A DNA stretch of 64,000 nucleotides from MWEH01 sp035409945 (GCA_035409945.1 DAONQC010000001.1:283953-347952); one strand, 5' to 3'; shown: positions 39,021-48,901, counted from the first letter of the stretch. The notes: generated from the sequence alone by a model not told the origin. Made by a program: numbers and translations.

Positions 39021-40952
39021 CTAACCGATTACGAAATCTTTAATTTCTTTTTTGATTTTTGTTAAAAATTCATCGTAAGTCATGTTGCCTAGTTCACCTT
39101 CTCTTCTAGAGCGCACGCTTATCAACCCGCTTTCCTTTTCCTTATCTCCAATGATTATCATATACGGGATTCTATCTAACTGTGCTTGGCGAATCTTGTA
39201 TCCTATCTTTTCACTTGCAATATCTTGCTCTGCTCTAATTCCATCTTCTCTTAGTTTCTGACAGACTTTAACCACTTCATCTTCAGTCCTTTCCGTTAAG
39301 TTTAACACTCTAACTTGTTCTGGTGCCATCCAGACTGGCAATGCAGCATTATATTTTTCTATTAGAAGAGCCATTGTTCTTTCATAACATCCTAGTGACG
39401 TTCTATGAATTATATATGGGCGTTGTTTATTACCATTTTCGTCAACATATGACATATCAAAATTTTCAGCTAAAAACATATCAACTTGTATGGTAATCAT
39501 CGTATCTTCTTTGCCAAAAACATTCTTGATTTGTATATCTAATTTAGGGCCATAAAAAGCAGCTTCGTCTGTGGCAGTTGTGTAGTTTAGTTCTAGATTA
39601 TCTAATATGCCTTTCATGGTAGATTCAGCTTGTTCCCACTTTTCTGGATCATCTATATATTTTTCTTTATTATTCGGATCCCATCTTGAAAAACGGTAGC
39701 TAACATCTTCATCTAATCCTAAAACTTTCAACATAAATCTCGCCAAATCAAGGCAACCTTTGAATTCCTCCTCGAGCTGGGAGGGAGTACAAATTAAATG
39801 ACCCTCCGAAATGGTAAATTGTCTTACCCTTATGAGACCATGCATTTCGCCACTACTTTCATTTCTAAATAAAGTTGATGTTTCTGCATATCTTTTAGGT
39901 AAATCCTTGTATGATTTTAGTCCATTATTGTAGATGACATATTGGAAAGGACAAGTCATTGGTCTTAACGCAAAAACCTCATTTTCTTCCTTGCCTGGTA
40001 TGACAAACATACCGTCTCGGTAATGATCCCAATGCCCAGATATTTTATACAAATTACTTTTTGCCATATAAGGTGTTTTTGTAAGTAAATAACCTCTTTT
40101 AGCCTCTTCGTCTTCTACAAACCGAGAAAGTATTTGAAATAACTTTGCTCCTTTAGGCATTAGTAGTGGAAGTCCTTGACCAATGTTTTCGTCAGTCATG
40201 AAAAAACCTAACTCTCTACCAATCTTGTTGTGATCTCTAGCCCTAGCCTCTTTTTGTGCTTCTAGATATGCTATAAGATTTTCTTTATTGTCAAAAGATG
40301 TACCATATATTCTAGTTAACATCTTGTTTTTTTCGTTACCACGCCAGTATGCACCTGTAACTGATGTCAGTTGATATGCCTTTACATAACCGGTGTTTGG
40401 AAGATGTGGACCAGCGCAAAGATCGGTAAACTCACCTTGACTATATATACTAATGATTGCGTCGCTTGGTAATTCTCTAATTAACTCTACTTTATATATT
40501 TCTCCTTGAGACTCAAACATTTTAATAGCTTCTTCACGGCTTATTTCTTTACGAACTATAGGAAGTCTTTCTTTTATGATTTTTTTCATCTCCGCCTCAA
40601 TTTCAGCTAAATTGTCTACCTTTATTGGAGTTTGAAAATCAAAGTCATAATAAAATCCATCTTGTATAGCGGGACCAATAGCAACCTTAACGTCGGGATA
40701 TAGTCTCTTGACAGCTTGAGCCATTATGTGCGCAGAGCTATGTCTATATGCCTTTTTACCTTCTTCGCTATCCCACCCAAAAAACCTGATGGTTGCATCG
40801 CTTGTAATTGGAGAAAATAGATCTAACATTTTATCATTTAGGCTAGCAATATAAACCTCCCTAAAATTATTAGGGATTAGTTCTTTTGCTATGTCAAAAG
40901 CTGTAATACCGCTTTCAAAACTATACTCTTTATCATTAAACACTATTTTCAT
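39021..40952 (-). CDS. thrS: Threonyl-tRNA synthetase
   Basis: Charges tRNA-Thr. The 643 residues show the full layout: a TGS domain (1-60), the editing domain with HSSAHIMAQAVKRLYP, the class II catalytic core with MTCPFQYVIY and RFSRWDPNNKEKY, and the C-terminal anticodon-binding domain (about 540-643). The catalytic zinc ligands are the Cys in MTCPF and the His residues in IHRTSLG and the RNESSGEMHGL-to-RQF region. Start ATG 40952. It has its own promoter and, unlike many Firmicutes thrS genes, no visible T-box leader. Confidence 0.97.
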   Translation of the reverse strand: MKIVFNDKEYSFESGITAFDIAKELIPNNFREVYIASLNDKMLDLFSPITSDATIRFFGWDSEEGKKAYRHSSAHIMAQAVKRLYPDVKVAIGPAIQDGFYYDFDFQTPIKVDNLAEIEAEMKKIIKERLPIVRKEISREEAIKMFESQGEIYKVELIRELPSDAIISIYSQGEFTDLCAGPHLPNTGYVKAYQLTSVTGAYWRGNEKNKMLTRIYGTSFDNKENLIAYLEAQKEARARDHNKIGRELGFFMTDENIGQGLPLLMPKGAKLFQILSRFVEDEEAKRGYLLTKTPYMAKSNLYKISGHWDHYRDGMFVIPGKEENEVFALRPMTCPFQYVIYNNGLKSYKDLPKRYAETSTLFRNESSGEMHGLIRVRQFTISEGHLICTPSQLEEEFKGCLDLARFMLKVLGLDEDVSYRFSRWDPNNKEKYIDDPEKWEQAESTMKGILDNLELNYTTATDEAAFYGPKLDIQIKNVFGKEDTMITIQVDMFLAENFDMSYVDENGNKQRPYIIHRTSLGCYERTMALLIEKYNAALPVWMAPEQVRVLNLTERTEDEVVKVCQKLREDGIRAEQDIASEKIGYKIRQAQLDRIPYMIIIGDKEKESGLISVRSRREGELGNMTYDEFLTKIKKEIKDFVIG

Positions 40953-41052
40953 ATTTTTTTCCTTACCCTTTAACTATATTTGTTTACGCAATTTCATTTT
41001 TTGATTTGCTCACCAGTTACTTCATGGTATACGTAGTAATACTATTTAATAC

Positions 41053-41082
41053 ATTATCAATCTTTTGGTTTTTTTATGTCAA
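41053..41082 (-). promoter_or_regulatory. Promoter of thrS
   Basis: Perfect TTGACA (41077-41082), an 18-bp spacer and GATAAT (41053-41058) on the minus strand. It leaves a leader of about 95 nt before the ATG, too short for a T-box. Confidence 0.7.
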
Positions 41083-41154
41083 TTCAATTGGATTGTTTTA
41101 TAGCAAAATCAATAACTATTAACATTTTTAATGCCTTCTGTTTTTATTTAATTC

Positions 41155-41195
41155 CAAAAAGCCATAGACAATCAGGAATCTGAAGTTCTATGACT
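41155..41195 (-). terminator. Terminator of the lipoprotein gene
   Basis: AGTCATAGA and TCTATGGCT pair over 9 bp, with an inner TCAG/CTGA stem, followed by five Ts on the minus strand. It lies beyond the duplicated gene end, about 250 bp after the true stop codon. Confidence 0.7.
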
Positions 41196-41326
41196 CTCTG
41201 GGTGCGTTATTTGATGATTTGAAAAGCCCGCGTCAACAAAATAGGGTTGTTGAGCTTATACATTTTGTACACATAAAAATCCTTAAGTGGGTTTTAAACT
41301 TTGCAATCACCACGAAAATTAATAAT

Positions 41327-41435
41327 CAGTAACTACCCGTTTATTCTTCCTATTATTTCAGCCTTCACTCCTTCAAATACTGTTGTATCAGGAAGAACGG
41401 TAACGCATTCAGCATGTTTTGGATTGTCAGTAAAT
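41327..41435 (-). repeat. Extra copy of the lipoprotein gene's 3' end
   Basis: Repeats the last 25 or so codons and stop of the lipoprotein gene at an offset of 109 bp. The copy encodes ECVTVLPDTTVFEGVKAEII and then GRING-stop; the gene encodes ECVTVAPDTTVFEGVKAEII and the same ending. Within that stretch I count five silent changes (ACA/ACC, GTG/GTT, CCC/CCT, AAA/AAG, GGA/GGG) and one replacement (Ala/Leu). Confidence 0.93.
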
Positions 41436-41441
41436 CAGTAA

Positions 41442-43232
41442 CTATCCGTTTATTCTTCCTATTATTTCAGCTTTCACTCCTTCAAATACTGTTGTATCGG
41501 GAGCCACTGTAACGCATTCTAAATATTTTCCTTCATTGCATAGGTTTACACATACATCGATTACAAAATCCTGATTTTGCGCCTCCCACTTAGCTTGATC
41601 AATTATAACCTTAGCATTATCATTACGATACGTTATATCTGCATCATCTACTATGAATGGGAAATGATTGATTGTATATTGCTGCTCGTCTTCTTTAGCG
41701 TCTGGAGAGTCGGTAAGTTCTATTATCATTAAGTCTCTATTATACTTAGATTCTTTTATCCAAGAATCCAACGCTTCTTCACCTTTTTTGAGAATCTTTA
41801 TTTCCAATCTTTTCACTGCGCTTGAAGCTACTGGATAATATGCTTTAAATTCACTTGCAACTTTTCCGCTTATGACACTCTGCCCTGAAATTTCACCTGC
41901 AATACCACCACTTTTAGTGTTTTTTGCAACTTGTGTTTTTTCAGCTTCATCAGATTTACTATACCCAATGACTTTATCTACAATGGAAGTTTTTTTGCCA
42001 TAAATATCAGTAAAAATCAATCCGCCTTCTGTTGCTACGTTAGAAATTTTCGAATCCATACATAATCCCGCTATACCCCCACCATAAAAGTATGTAGCAT
42101 CACCTATGTATAATTCCGACTTAGCATAAACAGTATCAATTTCCGAATTCTTTGTTTTTCCAACAACCCCACCTAGTTCAAAAGCTACATTATCACCTGC
42201 TGAAATCTCTAGTACATCAACAGCTCCTGTTATTACTTTAGAAGAAGTCAATTTCGAATTTTCCAAAAGCCCAGAAACTCCTCCAAAACTCATCCTCTTA
42301 AATGCTTCAACGTTAAAATTATTTTCAAGTTCAACGTCAACTTGAGATATGTTCGTGTAGTGAACAGAACCAAAGATGCCACCAGATAGGACCTTAGAGC
42401 CAACAGCTTTGATTTCTCCATTAAATTTCATTTTGTTAGCAGTATTTACCACTGTGTTAAGATTAGAAACATCCTCCGTTCTTGAAATCCCAAAAACACC
42501 ACCAACCATTAAGTTACTTAATATGAAATCCTTTTTGCCTCCCCCAGCTTGCATATTGATTTGAATATTAGCGCTAGAAATTACATTATCTGCAACATAA
42601 TGACCTTTGATATAGCCAATTGCGCCACCGACTATCAGGTTATTGCGTTCGGTATTATACACTTCTTCGTGTCCCACTCCTTTCTCATAACTTGGCATCT
42701 GTGACGCGATGTTACCCGTTACATTAACATTAGATATTTTTGCTCCGTTATTTATCACAGCACAAAGAGCACCAATTGTGGTGTTTTCTGCATCAGTGGG
42801 TACATTTATTGTTGTGACAAGATTTAAATCTTTAAACTCCGCATTGTATGCGTAACCAAATAACCCATATACTTTATCTGGAACAGGCTCATCTGAAAGG
42901 TTATAATCTTCGACAGGAATATCAATTTTATATGTTATAGTTTTTCCTTTCCCATCTACAATCCCCATAAAAGATTCTGCTGGAGTAGCCCCACGACCAA
43001 TAGGTACTAACCAATTTTGTGACGATAAATCTATATCTGTTGTTAACTCGAATGTGGTTTTTGAATACTTGTATCCAATCATATCCCTCATTCTATTAAA
43101 ATCTTCAGCACTATTAATCTTGATAGTAGCTTCTTGTGGCTCATCTTCAACAGGCGGAGTGCAAGCATACAATATAAGAACTATTGCGCTAATGAGTAGC
43201 GCAAGTATCAAAACTTTTATTACATTTTTCAT
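41442..43232 (-). CDS. Surface lipoprotein with GLUG-type repeats
   Basis: A 596-residue protein with a lipoprotein signal peptide ending in the lipobox LYAC, so Cys24 should be lipidated and the protein held on the outer face of the membrane. The body has at least six GLUG-like repeats: VGGVFGISR, SGGIFGSVH, FGGVSGLLE, LGGVVGKTK, YGGGIAGLC, SGGIAGEIS. Each is followed by beta-strand residues. GLUG repeats occur in bacterial surface proteins and IgA-type peptidases, but no protease motif is present here. A role in adhesion or carbohydrate contact is inference. The 3' end is duplicated just downstream. Confidence 0.82.
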   Translation of the reverse strand: MKNVIKVLILALLISAIVLILYACTPPVEDEPQEATIKINSAEDFNRMRDMIGYKYSKTTFELTTDIDLSSQNWLVPIGRGATPAESFMGIVDGKGKTITYKIDIPVEDYNLSDEPVPDKVYGLFGYAYNAEFKDLNLVTTINVPTDAENTTIGALCAVINNGAKISNVNVTGNIASQMPSYEKGVGHEEVYNTERNNLIVGGAIGYIKGHYVADNVISSANIQINMQAGGGKKDFILSNLMVGGVFGISRTEDVSNLNTVVNTANKMKFNGEIKAVGSKVLSGGIFGSVHYTNISQVDVELENNFNVEAFKRMSFGGVSGLLENSKLTSSKVITGAVDVLEISAGDNVAFELGGVVGKTKNSEIDTVYAKSELYIGDATYFYGGGIAGLCMDSKISNVATEGGLIFTDIYGKKTSIVDKVIGYSKSDEAEKTQVAKNTKSGGIAGEISGQSVISGKVASEFKAYYPVASSAVKRLEIKILKKGEEALDSWIKESKYNRDLMIIELTDSPDAKEDEQQYTINHFPFIVDDADITYRNDNAKVIIDQAKWEAQNQDFVIDVCVNLCNEGKYLECVTVAPDTTVFEGVKAEIIGRING

Positions 43233-43247
43233 AATTATCTATTTCTT

Positions 43248-44153
43248 TTAAGCAAATTGTGCGTTAATAAACGCCAACATGTCTTTATAAACCTCATCAT
43301 TATTTATCTCATTTAGTATTTCGTGACGCGCATCTTCATAAACTTTAATTTCCACTTTTGTTAATTCTTTGGACATGTAAAAATCATAAAGCTGATGTGC
43401 TAACACTGCATTGTTTGACACGGGATCTTTACTACCAACAGCAATCAGAATTGGTATGTCTTTACGAATGCCGTCTGAGTCTGGACCATACATTGAATGT
43501 AACCCATTGAAGAAAGAGGAGTAAAAGCCTAAAGATAAAACATAGCCACAGTATTCATCATTTTCGTATTTTTCTACTTGAGCTTTATCTCTCGACAACC
43601 ATGCAAATTTTTGTTTTTGCTCTTTGAATGGTTTATTGTATGCTCCGAAACTTAGTGTGTTAATCAACTTACCTTTCTTATCGGGGCCAAGAATGCTTCT
43701 TTGGAAGTTAGCAATAGCTCTTCCCATGCTTATTAATGCACTCTTCATGTATGCCGTTCCTGACAAAATACAAGCCTTAACATCTTCGCTATATAATTCG
43801 ATATATCTTTGTGCTAAAAAGCTACCATAGCTATGCCCAAAAAGCACTACTTCTTTGCCATATTTTTCTTTGGCATACGTTACAAGTGTATGTATATCTT
43901 CTACGGATTGAGCGTAGCTATCACCTTTAACCATGCCTTTTTCTCCAGCATTATTGTATTTATGTCCACGATGGTTGAGTGCTAGTACGTAAAAGTTATT
44001 TTCATTTAAAAAACTTGCAAAATCGTCATATCGACCCGCATGTTCAGCCATACCATGGCTGATAACTACCGTCCCTACAGCTTTTTCGACATTATCCCAC
44101 ACATTGACAATAATAATCTTGCCATCAAATGCATCTAATTGTATTAATTCCAT
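43248..44153 (-). CDS. Alpha/beta hydrolase, lysophospholipase/monoacylglycerol lipase type
   Basis: A 301-residue serine hydrolase of the Hydrolase_4 family. Catalytic residues are visible: the Ser in LFGHSYGSF, the Asp in VGSKDPVS and the His in YEDARHEIL. HGMAEHAGRY is the oxyanion-hole region typical of monoacylglycerol lipases and lysophospholipase L2. No signal peptide is present. GGAGGAG lies 5 nt before the ATG. The lipoprotein gene follows after 15 bp and is probably co-transcribed from the promoter near 44240. Confidence 0.88.
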   Translation of the reverse strand: MELIQLDAFDGKIIIVNVWDNVEKAVGTVVISHGMAEHAGRYDDFASFLNENNFYVLALNHRGHKYNNAGEKGMVKGDSYAQSVEDIHTLVTYAKEKYGKEVVLFGHSYGSFLAQRYIELYSEDVKACILSGTAYMKSALISMGRAIANFQRSILGPDKKGKLINTLSFGAYNKPFKEQKQKFAWLSRDKAQVEKYENDEYCGYVLSLGFYSSFFNGLHSMYGPDSDGIRKDIPILIAVGSKDPVSNNAVLAHQLYDFYMSKELTKVEIKVYEDARHEILNEINNDEVYKDMLAFINAQFA

Positions 44154-44225
44154 TTTTCTCCTCCTTGCTTAACTTCATCAAGAGTTTATTTTATACATCA
44201 ACTACAAAATTAATTATATATGCTT

Positions 44226-44276
44226 ATAATAACACACCGACCGCCCTATTTCAACACACGCGCGCATAATATTATG
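44226..44276 (-). promoter_or_regulatory. Promoter of the hydrolase-lipoprotein unit with palindrome upstream
   Basis: Minus-strand TTGAAA (44249-44254), a 17-bp spacer and TATTAT (44226-44231). Directly above the -35 box are GCGCGCGTGTG and a perfect 12-bp palindrome CATAATATTATG (44265-44276), a possible operator. Confidence 0.65.
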
Positions 44277-44360
44277 TAAATTTGGTACCCAACTAACAGG
44301 TTTTACTACCCTCCAGCTATTACCGTATCTTTAGCTACGACATCTAAAAACATTGTATAT

Positions 44361-44519
44361 TTAGTTTAGCGAAATGCGATTCAAACCATTATCTATTGCG
44401 TAATTAAACAAAAGATCATAGTTTTTATTTAAATCCACACTTTGAGCAAGATCATTACATAACTTCAGTGTTTCAAGGCTGATGTTATCCATCATTCTCT
44501 ACTATTTCTTTCACTGGCT
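44361..44519 (-). repeat. Extra copy of the recG 3' end
   Basis: Repeats the last roughly 45 codons and stop of recG at an offset of 160 bp. In that stretch I find only four base changes and all are silent (TTG/TTA, GAC/GAT, TCT/TCG, TTA/CTA). Further upstream, in the last 25 nt or so of the copy (44496-44519), it diverges with an indel. The gap from 44277 to 44360 shows nothing else. Confidence 0.95.
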
Positions 44520-44521
44520 AT

Positions 44522-46513
44522 TTAGTTTAAAGAAATGCGATTCAAACCATTATCTATTGCGTAATTAAACAAAAGGTCATAGTTTTTATTCAAATCCACA
44601 CTTTGAGCAAGATCATTACATAACTTCAGTGTTTCAAGGCTGATGTTATCCATCATTCTCCCACTCTGCCTTTCACCTAGCCACTCACCAGGACCCCTTA
44701 ATTCATAATCCATCTCAGCGATTTTTATGCCATCTGTTTCCTTTTCTAAAAATGTAAGTCTAGAACTATCATCGTGCTCTGTCACTAAGTAGCAATTTGC
44801 TTCTTGACCTGCACGTCCTACCCTACCTCTTAATTGATGAAGCGCAGACAGCCCAAATCTTTCCGCATCCATAATTATCATTTGCGTAGCGTTAGCAACA
44901 TCAACGCCTACTTCAATGAGGCTAGTGGAAATCAACATAGCAATTTTATTTGTCCTAAAATCTTCCATTATTTTATTTTTTTCATCGTTTTTCATGTTGC
45001 CATGAATGTAGCCCACATTAATCTCTTTTGAATACTTTCGTTTTAATTGCACATATAACTTTTCCACTGAGTTTGTTTCAACACCCTCAACATCAAAAAT
45101 TCTAGGTGCAACAATATATGCTTGTTCACCTTGAATACATTTTTTTGCAACTGCATTAAAAACGTCATTCTTATACTTTTCAGAAACTACTTGTGTTTTA
45201 ATATTACTAGCATCACTTCGCCTTTCAATATTTAAAACTTCGACATTGCCAAAAAGGGTCATTCTTAATGAACGAGGTATGGGAGTAGCTGACAAACTAA
45301 TCAGATCACAAGCTATTCCTTTTGATAATAAAGAAGTTCTTTGCGCCACTCCAAATCTATGTTGCTCATCTAATACAACTAAAGCAAGATACTTAAACTC
45401 CACCGATTCTGAAAGTAGCGCGTGAGTGCCAATAACTATATTTACCCTACCTTCTTTTATGTCTTTATGTACCAATTGCTTTTCTTTTGGGCTCATAGAA
45501 CCAGTTAAAAGGGCAATTTTTACACCTTTTGCCGATATATAATCATTGAATGTTTTGTAGTGTTGTTTTGCTAAAATTTCAGTTGGTGCCATTACTGCTA
45601 CTTGACACGAAGAGTATAGCGCAAATAGTGAAGCTAATGTGGCAACTACAGTTTTCCCACTGGATACATCACCTATTAGCATAGCATTTAATGGCTTATC
45701 TGAATTTACTAAACTTTCCTTAATTTTTTCAATAGCCTCTGATTGACTTTTAGTTAATTTAAATGGGAGTAACTTTTCTGCTCTTGACACAAAATTAGGG
45801 ACATCTTTGTATCTATATGCCCTTTTAATGCAATTATTAATCAAGCGAAATGCAGCCATTTCTTTGACAATATTTTCAATATCAATCCTATTTTGCGCCA
45901 TCTCAACTTCATTTATTGAGGAGGGGAAATGGATTTGATTATATGCTGTATTCAAATCGACTAGATTATATCGCCGTAAACACTCTTGACTAATAACACT
46001 ATCATAATTTTCTATTTTAAAAAGTTCTTGCACTAAGTTGGACATCACCCCATGTGATAAAATACCCTTGGTGCGATATTGGGTTTTTATTCCCTTTAAT
46101 TTCCTTTCCTTTCCCTCTTTAATTATTTCAAATGTAGGATGGGGAAATTTTAATATTTTTCCTAATTGAACCTTGCCAAAACAAATTAAACGGGTTCCAA
46201 TTACTAATTCGCGAATTAAATGAGGAAGATTATACCAGGTTATCTCTATACGATTATTATCGTCATCGATACCTCTTACTTTTAAAATATTGCGGTTACC
46301 AAATTTAATAGGTTTTGCAATGTCAGTTATTGTAACTTCCGCTCTCGCAAAATCCCCGTTTGAAACACCATATAAAGGAGTCGCTTTATCTAAATCTAAA
46401 TATCCTGATGGGAAAAAATTGGCAAGATCGGAAGGCTTAAATATGCGCAACTGATTTAGCTTTTCTTCCGTTTTAGGTCCAACACCCTTTATATCCCTTA
46501 AACTAATTCCCAT
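44522..46513 (-). CDS. recG: ATP-dependent DNA helicase RecG
   Basis: Remodels stalled forks and branched DNA. The 663 residues show the N-terminal wedge OB domain (about 45-150), Walker A GDVSSGKT (about 280), the DEQHRFG box (about 385), SATPIPRSL (motif III) and GRVGRAG (motif VI). The C-terminal part has ELRGPGEWLGERQSG. The length is slightly under the usual 670-700, mainly from a short N-terminus. fakA lies upstream in the same order as in other Firmicutes. Confidence 0.95.
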   Translation of the reverse strand: MGISLRDIKGVGPKTEEKLNQLRIFKPSDLANFFPSGYLDLDKATPLYGVSNGDFARAEVTITDIAKPIKFGNRNILKVRGIDDDNNRIEITWYNLPHLIRELVIGTRLICFGKVQLGKILKFPHPTFEIIKEGKERKLKGIKTQYRTKGILSHGVMSNLVQELFKIENYDSVISQECLRRYNLVDLNTAYNQIHFPSSINEVEMAQNRIDIENIVKEMAAFRLINNCIKRAYRYKDVPNFVSRAEKLLPFKLTKSQSEAIEKIKESLVNSDKPLNAMLIGDVSSGKTVVATLASLFALYSSCQVAVMAPTEILAKQHYKTFNDYISAKGVKIALLTGSMSPKEKQLVHKDIKEGRVNIVIGTHALLSESVEFKYLALVVLDEQHRFGVAQRTSLLSKGIACDLISLSATPIPRSLRMTLFGNVEVLNIERRSDASNIKTQVVSEKYKNDVFNAVAKKCIQGEQAYIVAPRIFDVEGVETNSVEKLYVQLKRKYSKEINVGYIHGNMKNDEKNKIMEDFRTNKIAMLISTSLIEVGVDVANATQMIIMDAERFGLSALHQLRGRVGRAGQEANCYLVTEHDDSSRLTFLEKETDGIKIAEMDYELRGPGEWLGERQSGRMMDNISLETLKLCNDLAQSVDLNKNYDLLFNYAIDNGLNRISLN

Positions 46514-46755
46514 CTTATAAATATTCCTAATTGCAAGTCTTTATAAATAATTTAATATGGTTAGATTGCTGACTCTTGCTGATAGAATTAAAAATTTGTT
46601 CTTTGCTGACAAATGATTGCCTTTGAACTATTACTGGTTTTCTACTTCTAACTTAAAAGACCATATGAATTAATTTGCGAGTATAATTAATAAAAAACTG
46701 ATTGCTTATAAAGCTAGATTATAACTAAAGTTCAACAATTTTTCCAGGACACAAA
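46514..46755. other. Intergenic region between fakA and recG
   Basis: 242 bp of AT-rich DNA. A faint internal similarity (TAATTGCAAGT near 46532 and TAATTTGCGAGT near 46672, plus GATTGCT in each) suggests another worn duplication of about 140 bp, but I cannot match it to the fakA end. No terminator is visible. Confidence 0.3.
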
Positions 46756-48387
46756 CTATTCGACAGCGACATAGTAATAATAATGGTGTTGACCACCGTT
46801 ATATAAAATGACATCCATAAATGGATACTGTTCTTGCAGTTCATCTCTCAGTAATTCAGCATCCTCATCTTTGGTATTTGCTCCATAATAAAGTGTTATG
46901 GAGTAGCTACTCTCGCCCACTAATTTGGCAACTAGCTCTTTTGTAACAGTGGCTACATTTTTACCCTTTGCAACTATATTCCCATATATTCCGATAATAT
47001 CCCCGTCATGTAAGTTATAGCCATCCATCTCAGTATCCCTGACCGCATGAGTAACTTGCCCACTGCGTATAACTGAAATCGCTTGATTCATAGCTTCTTC
47101 GTTTTCTTCAATGGAATTTTCCGGATTAAAGTTCATTGCTGCCACTACGCCTCTTGCAACATCTTTGGTCGGAATTACAACAACTTCGCAATTTTCTACT
47201 AAACCTTTCGCTTGTTCAGCCGCCATTATTATGTTTTTATTGTTTGGAAGTATATAAACAACTTCAGCGTTAACTGTCTCAATCTCTTCAACAATATCTT
47301 CCACACTCGGATTCATTGTCTGTCCACCCTCAATGACAACATCCACATTTAATTCTTTAAAAATAGCTTTTAAACCTTCTCCATTACATATCGCAACCAT
47401 ACCGACTGGCTTTACTATTTTAGATGCTTCCTTATTTTGAAGCATCTCTCTAAATTGTTCGGGCATATTATCAATTTTAACATTATGTATCTCTCCAATC
47501 TTTAACGCTAGTGAGAGAACTTTATCAGGATTGTTTGTATGCACATGGACTTTTACCATGTCTAAACCGCCAATTACCAACACGCAATCTCCGAGTTCCA
47601 TTAATGTATCTCTATATTTATCTATATCAGATAATGTCGTCTTTGGAGGTGTATTGACTATAAAAAATTCGGTACAGTATGCAAATTTGATGTTTTCAAA
47701 GTCATGAATATCATCTGGCGTATCTTCTTCTAAATTAAGTTGTACTGGGGGCGTTTCAATTTCTTTCATTTCAATGCCAGCTAAAACATTGTACATGCCC
47801 TCAAAAATAACTAATAAACCAGCACCACCAGCATCTACTACTCCAGCTTTTTTTAGTACTGGTAGCATATTAGGAGTATCATCCAATACTTTCTGCCCTT
47901 GCTTTAATATCGACTTAAAAAATGTAATAAAGTCTTTATTTCTGATAGAAAGACGCATAGCGTAGTCAGCAACCATTCTAATTACTGTGAGAATCGTTCC
48001 TTCTTTTGGAATTTGAACTCCTGCATACGCAACTTCAGCACCTTTTTTAAGTGCTCTTGCAAACGTTTTGGTATTGATTACATCTATTTCAGATAAAACT
48101 AAGGCCATCCCTTTAAATATCTGGGATAAAATAACGCCACTATTACCACGTGCACCTTTTAGTGCACCTACTGACAATCCATTACACAAACTAACGATAT
48201 TACTAGAATCGCTAGCTTCCATTTGTTTCAGGGTGGTGTTTAAAGTTAACATCATGTTAGTTCCAGTATCCCCATCAGGTACTGGAAATACATTTAAACT
48301 ATCAACATATTCCCTATTTAATTGAAGGTTTTTAGCCCCACCCTTGAACATTTCAAGGATTTTTTTTGAATCTATACTAACAATCAT
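46756..48387 (-). CDS. fakA: Fatty acid kinase catalytic subunit FakA (YloV/DAK2 family)
   Basis: Phosphorylates fatty acids bound to FakB (DegV-type) proteins so they can enter phospholipid synthesis. The 543 residues begin with a DhaL kinase domain (about 1-200) bearing PVPDGDTGTNMMLTL, whose aspartates bind Mg-ATP. A central domain and a DegV-like C-terminal domain follow. The position after asp23 is the standard Firmicutes arrangement. No fakB lies in the window. Confidence 0.93.
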   Translation of the reverse strand: MIVSIDSKKILEMFKGGAKNLQLNREYVDSLNVFPVPDGDTGTNMMLTLNTTLKQMEASDSSNIVSLCNGLSVGALKGARGNSGVILSQIFKGMALVLSEIDVINTKTFARALKKGAEVAYAGVQIPKEGTILTVIRMVADYAMRLSIRNKDFITFFKSILKQGQKVLDDTPNMLPVLKKAGVVDAGGAGLLVIFEGMYNVLAGIEMKEIETPPVQLNLEEDTPDDIHDFENIKFAYCTEFFIVNTPPKTTLSDIDKYRDTLMELGDCVLVIGGLDMVKVHVHTNNPDKVLSLALKIGEIHNVKIDNMPEQFREMLQNKEASKIVKPVGMVAICNGEGLKAIFKELNVDVVIEGGQTMNPSVEDIVEEIETVNAEVVYILPNNKNIIMAAEQAKGLVENCEVVVIPTKDVARGVVAAMNFNPENSIEENEEAMNQAISVIRSGQVTHAVRDTEMDGYNLHDGDIIGIYGNIVAKGKNVATVTKELVAKLVGESSYSITLYYGANTKDEDAELLRDELQEQYPFMDVILYNGGQHHYYYYVAVE

Positions 48388-48410
48388 TTTATTCGTAGTA
48401 CTTAAGTACT

Positions 48411-48761
48411 CTATACAGTTCCTACAACATGAATCTTTACATCTTTAACTCTCATGCCTGTCAAATTAGAAACGTTGTACAATAATATGGAACGTAAACT
48501 ATCAACTACTGCGTCTTTATTGATACCCTTGCTTATAACTATGTAAAGATTTATAAATACTCTATTGTCCATTGTCGTGATTTTTATACCACGATTTAAT
48601 TTTTTTCTCTTTTTACCAATTCCTAGAATACGGTATGCAAACATGCTAGGAGAAATAGCCACAACTCCATAACAATCTAAGGCTAGTCGACCCACAATTT
48701 TAGATACAGCCTGATCACTAATGGTTATACTACCGTATACATTATTCGTTTTTAGTGGCAT
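48411..48761 (-). CDS. Asp23/Gls24 family envelope stress protein (YloU)
   Basis: A 116-residue Asp23-family protein, normally found beside fakA. It begins YGSITISDQAVSKIVGRLA (after a 9-residue lead), contains the central INLYIVISKGINKDAV and ends with the conserved VKDVKIHVVG. Family members associate with the membrane under envelope stress. It is the first gene of the asp23-fakA-recG unit, with its own promoter. Confidence 0.93.
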   Translation of the reverse strand: MPLKTNNVYGSITISDQAVSKIVGRLALDCYGVVAISPSMFAYRILGIGKKRKKLNRGIKITTMDNRVFINLYIVISKGINKDAVVDSLRSILLYNVSNLTGMRVKDVKIHVVGTV

Positions 48762-48788
48762 AACATACCTCGCAAGTACATAAATATT

Positions 48789-48817
48789 ATTATAAAAATA
48801 TTATTAGCGCAAGTGAA
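48789..48817 (-). promoter_or_regulatory. Promoter of the asp23-fakA-recG unit
   Basis: Minus-strand TTCACT (48812-48817), a 17-bp spacer and TATAAT (48789-48794), divergent from the rpmB promoter. Confidence 0.65.
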
Positions 48818-48839
48818 TTACAAAAGAGCACAAAAAGTC

Positions 48840-48868
48840 TTGCCAAACAATTGTCATAATTGTATAAT
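48840..48868 (+). promoter_or_regulatory. Promoter of rpmB
   Basis: TTGCCA (48840-48845), a 17-bp spacer and perfect TATAAT (48863-48868). Transcription should start about 27 nt before the ATG. Confidence 0.85.
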
Positions 48869-48901
48869 ACAAAAGCGATTTAAGTATCCGGAGGTAAAAA
48901 A

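Noticed and set aside
40953..41328. Possible T-box leader for thrS
   Set aside because: No AGGGTGG-type anti-terminator motif is present on the minus strand, and the promoter leaves only about 95 nt. The hairpin at 41155-41195 lies upstream of that promoter and serves the lipoprotein gene.
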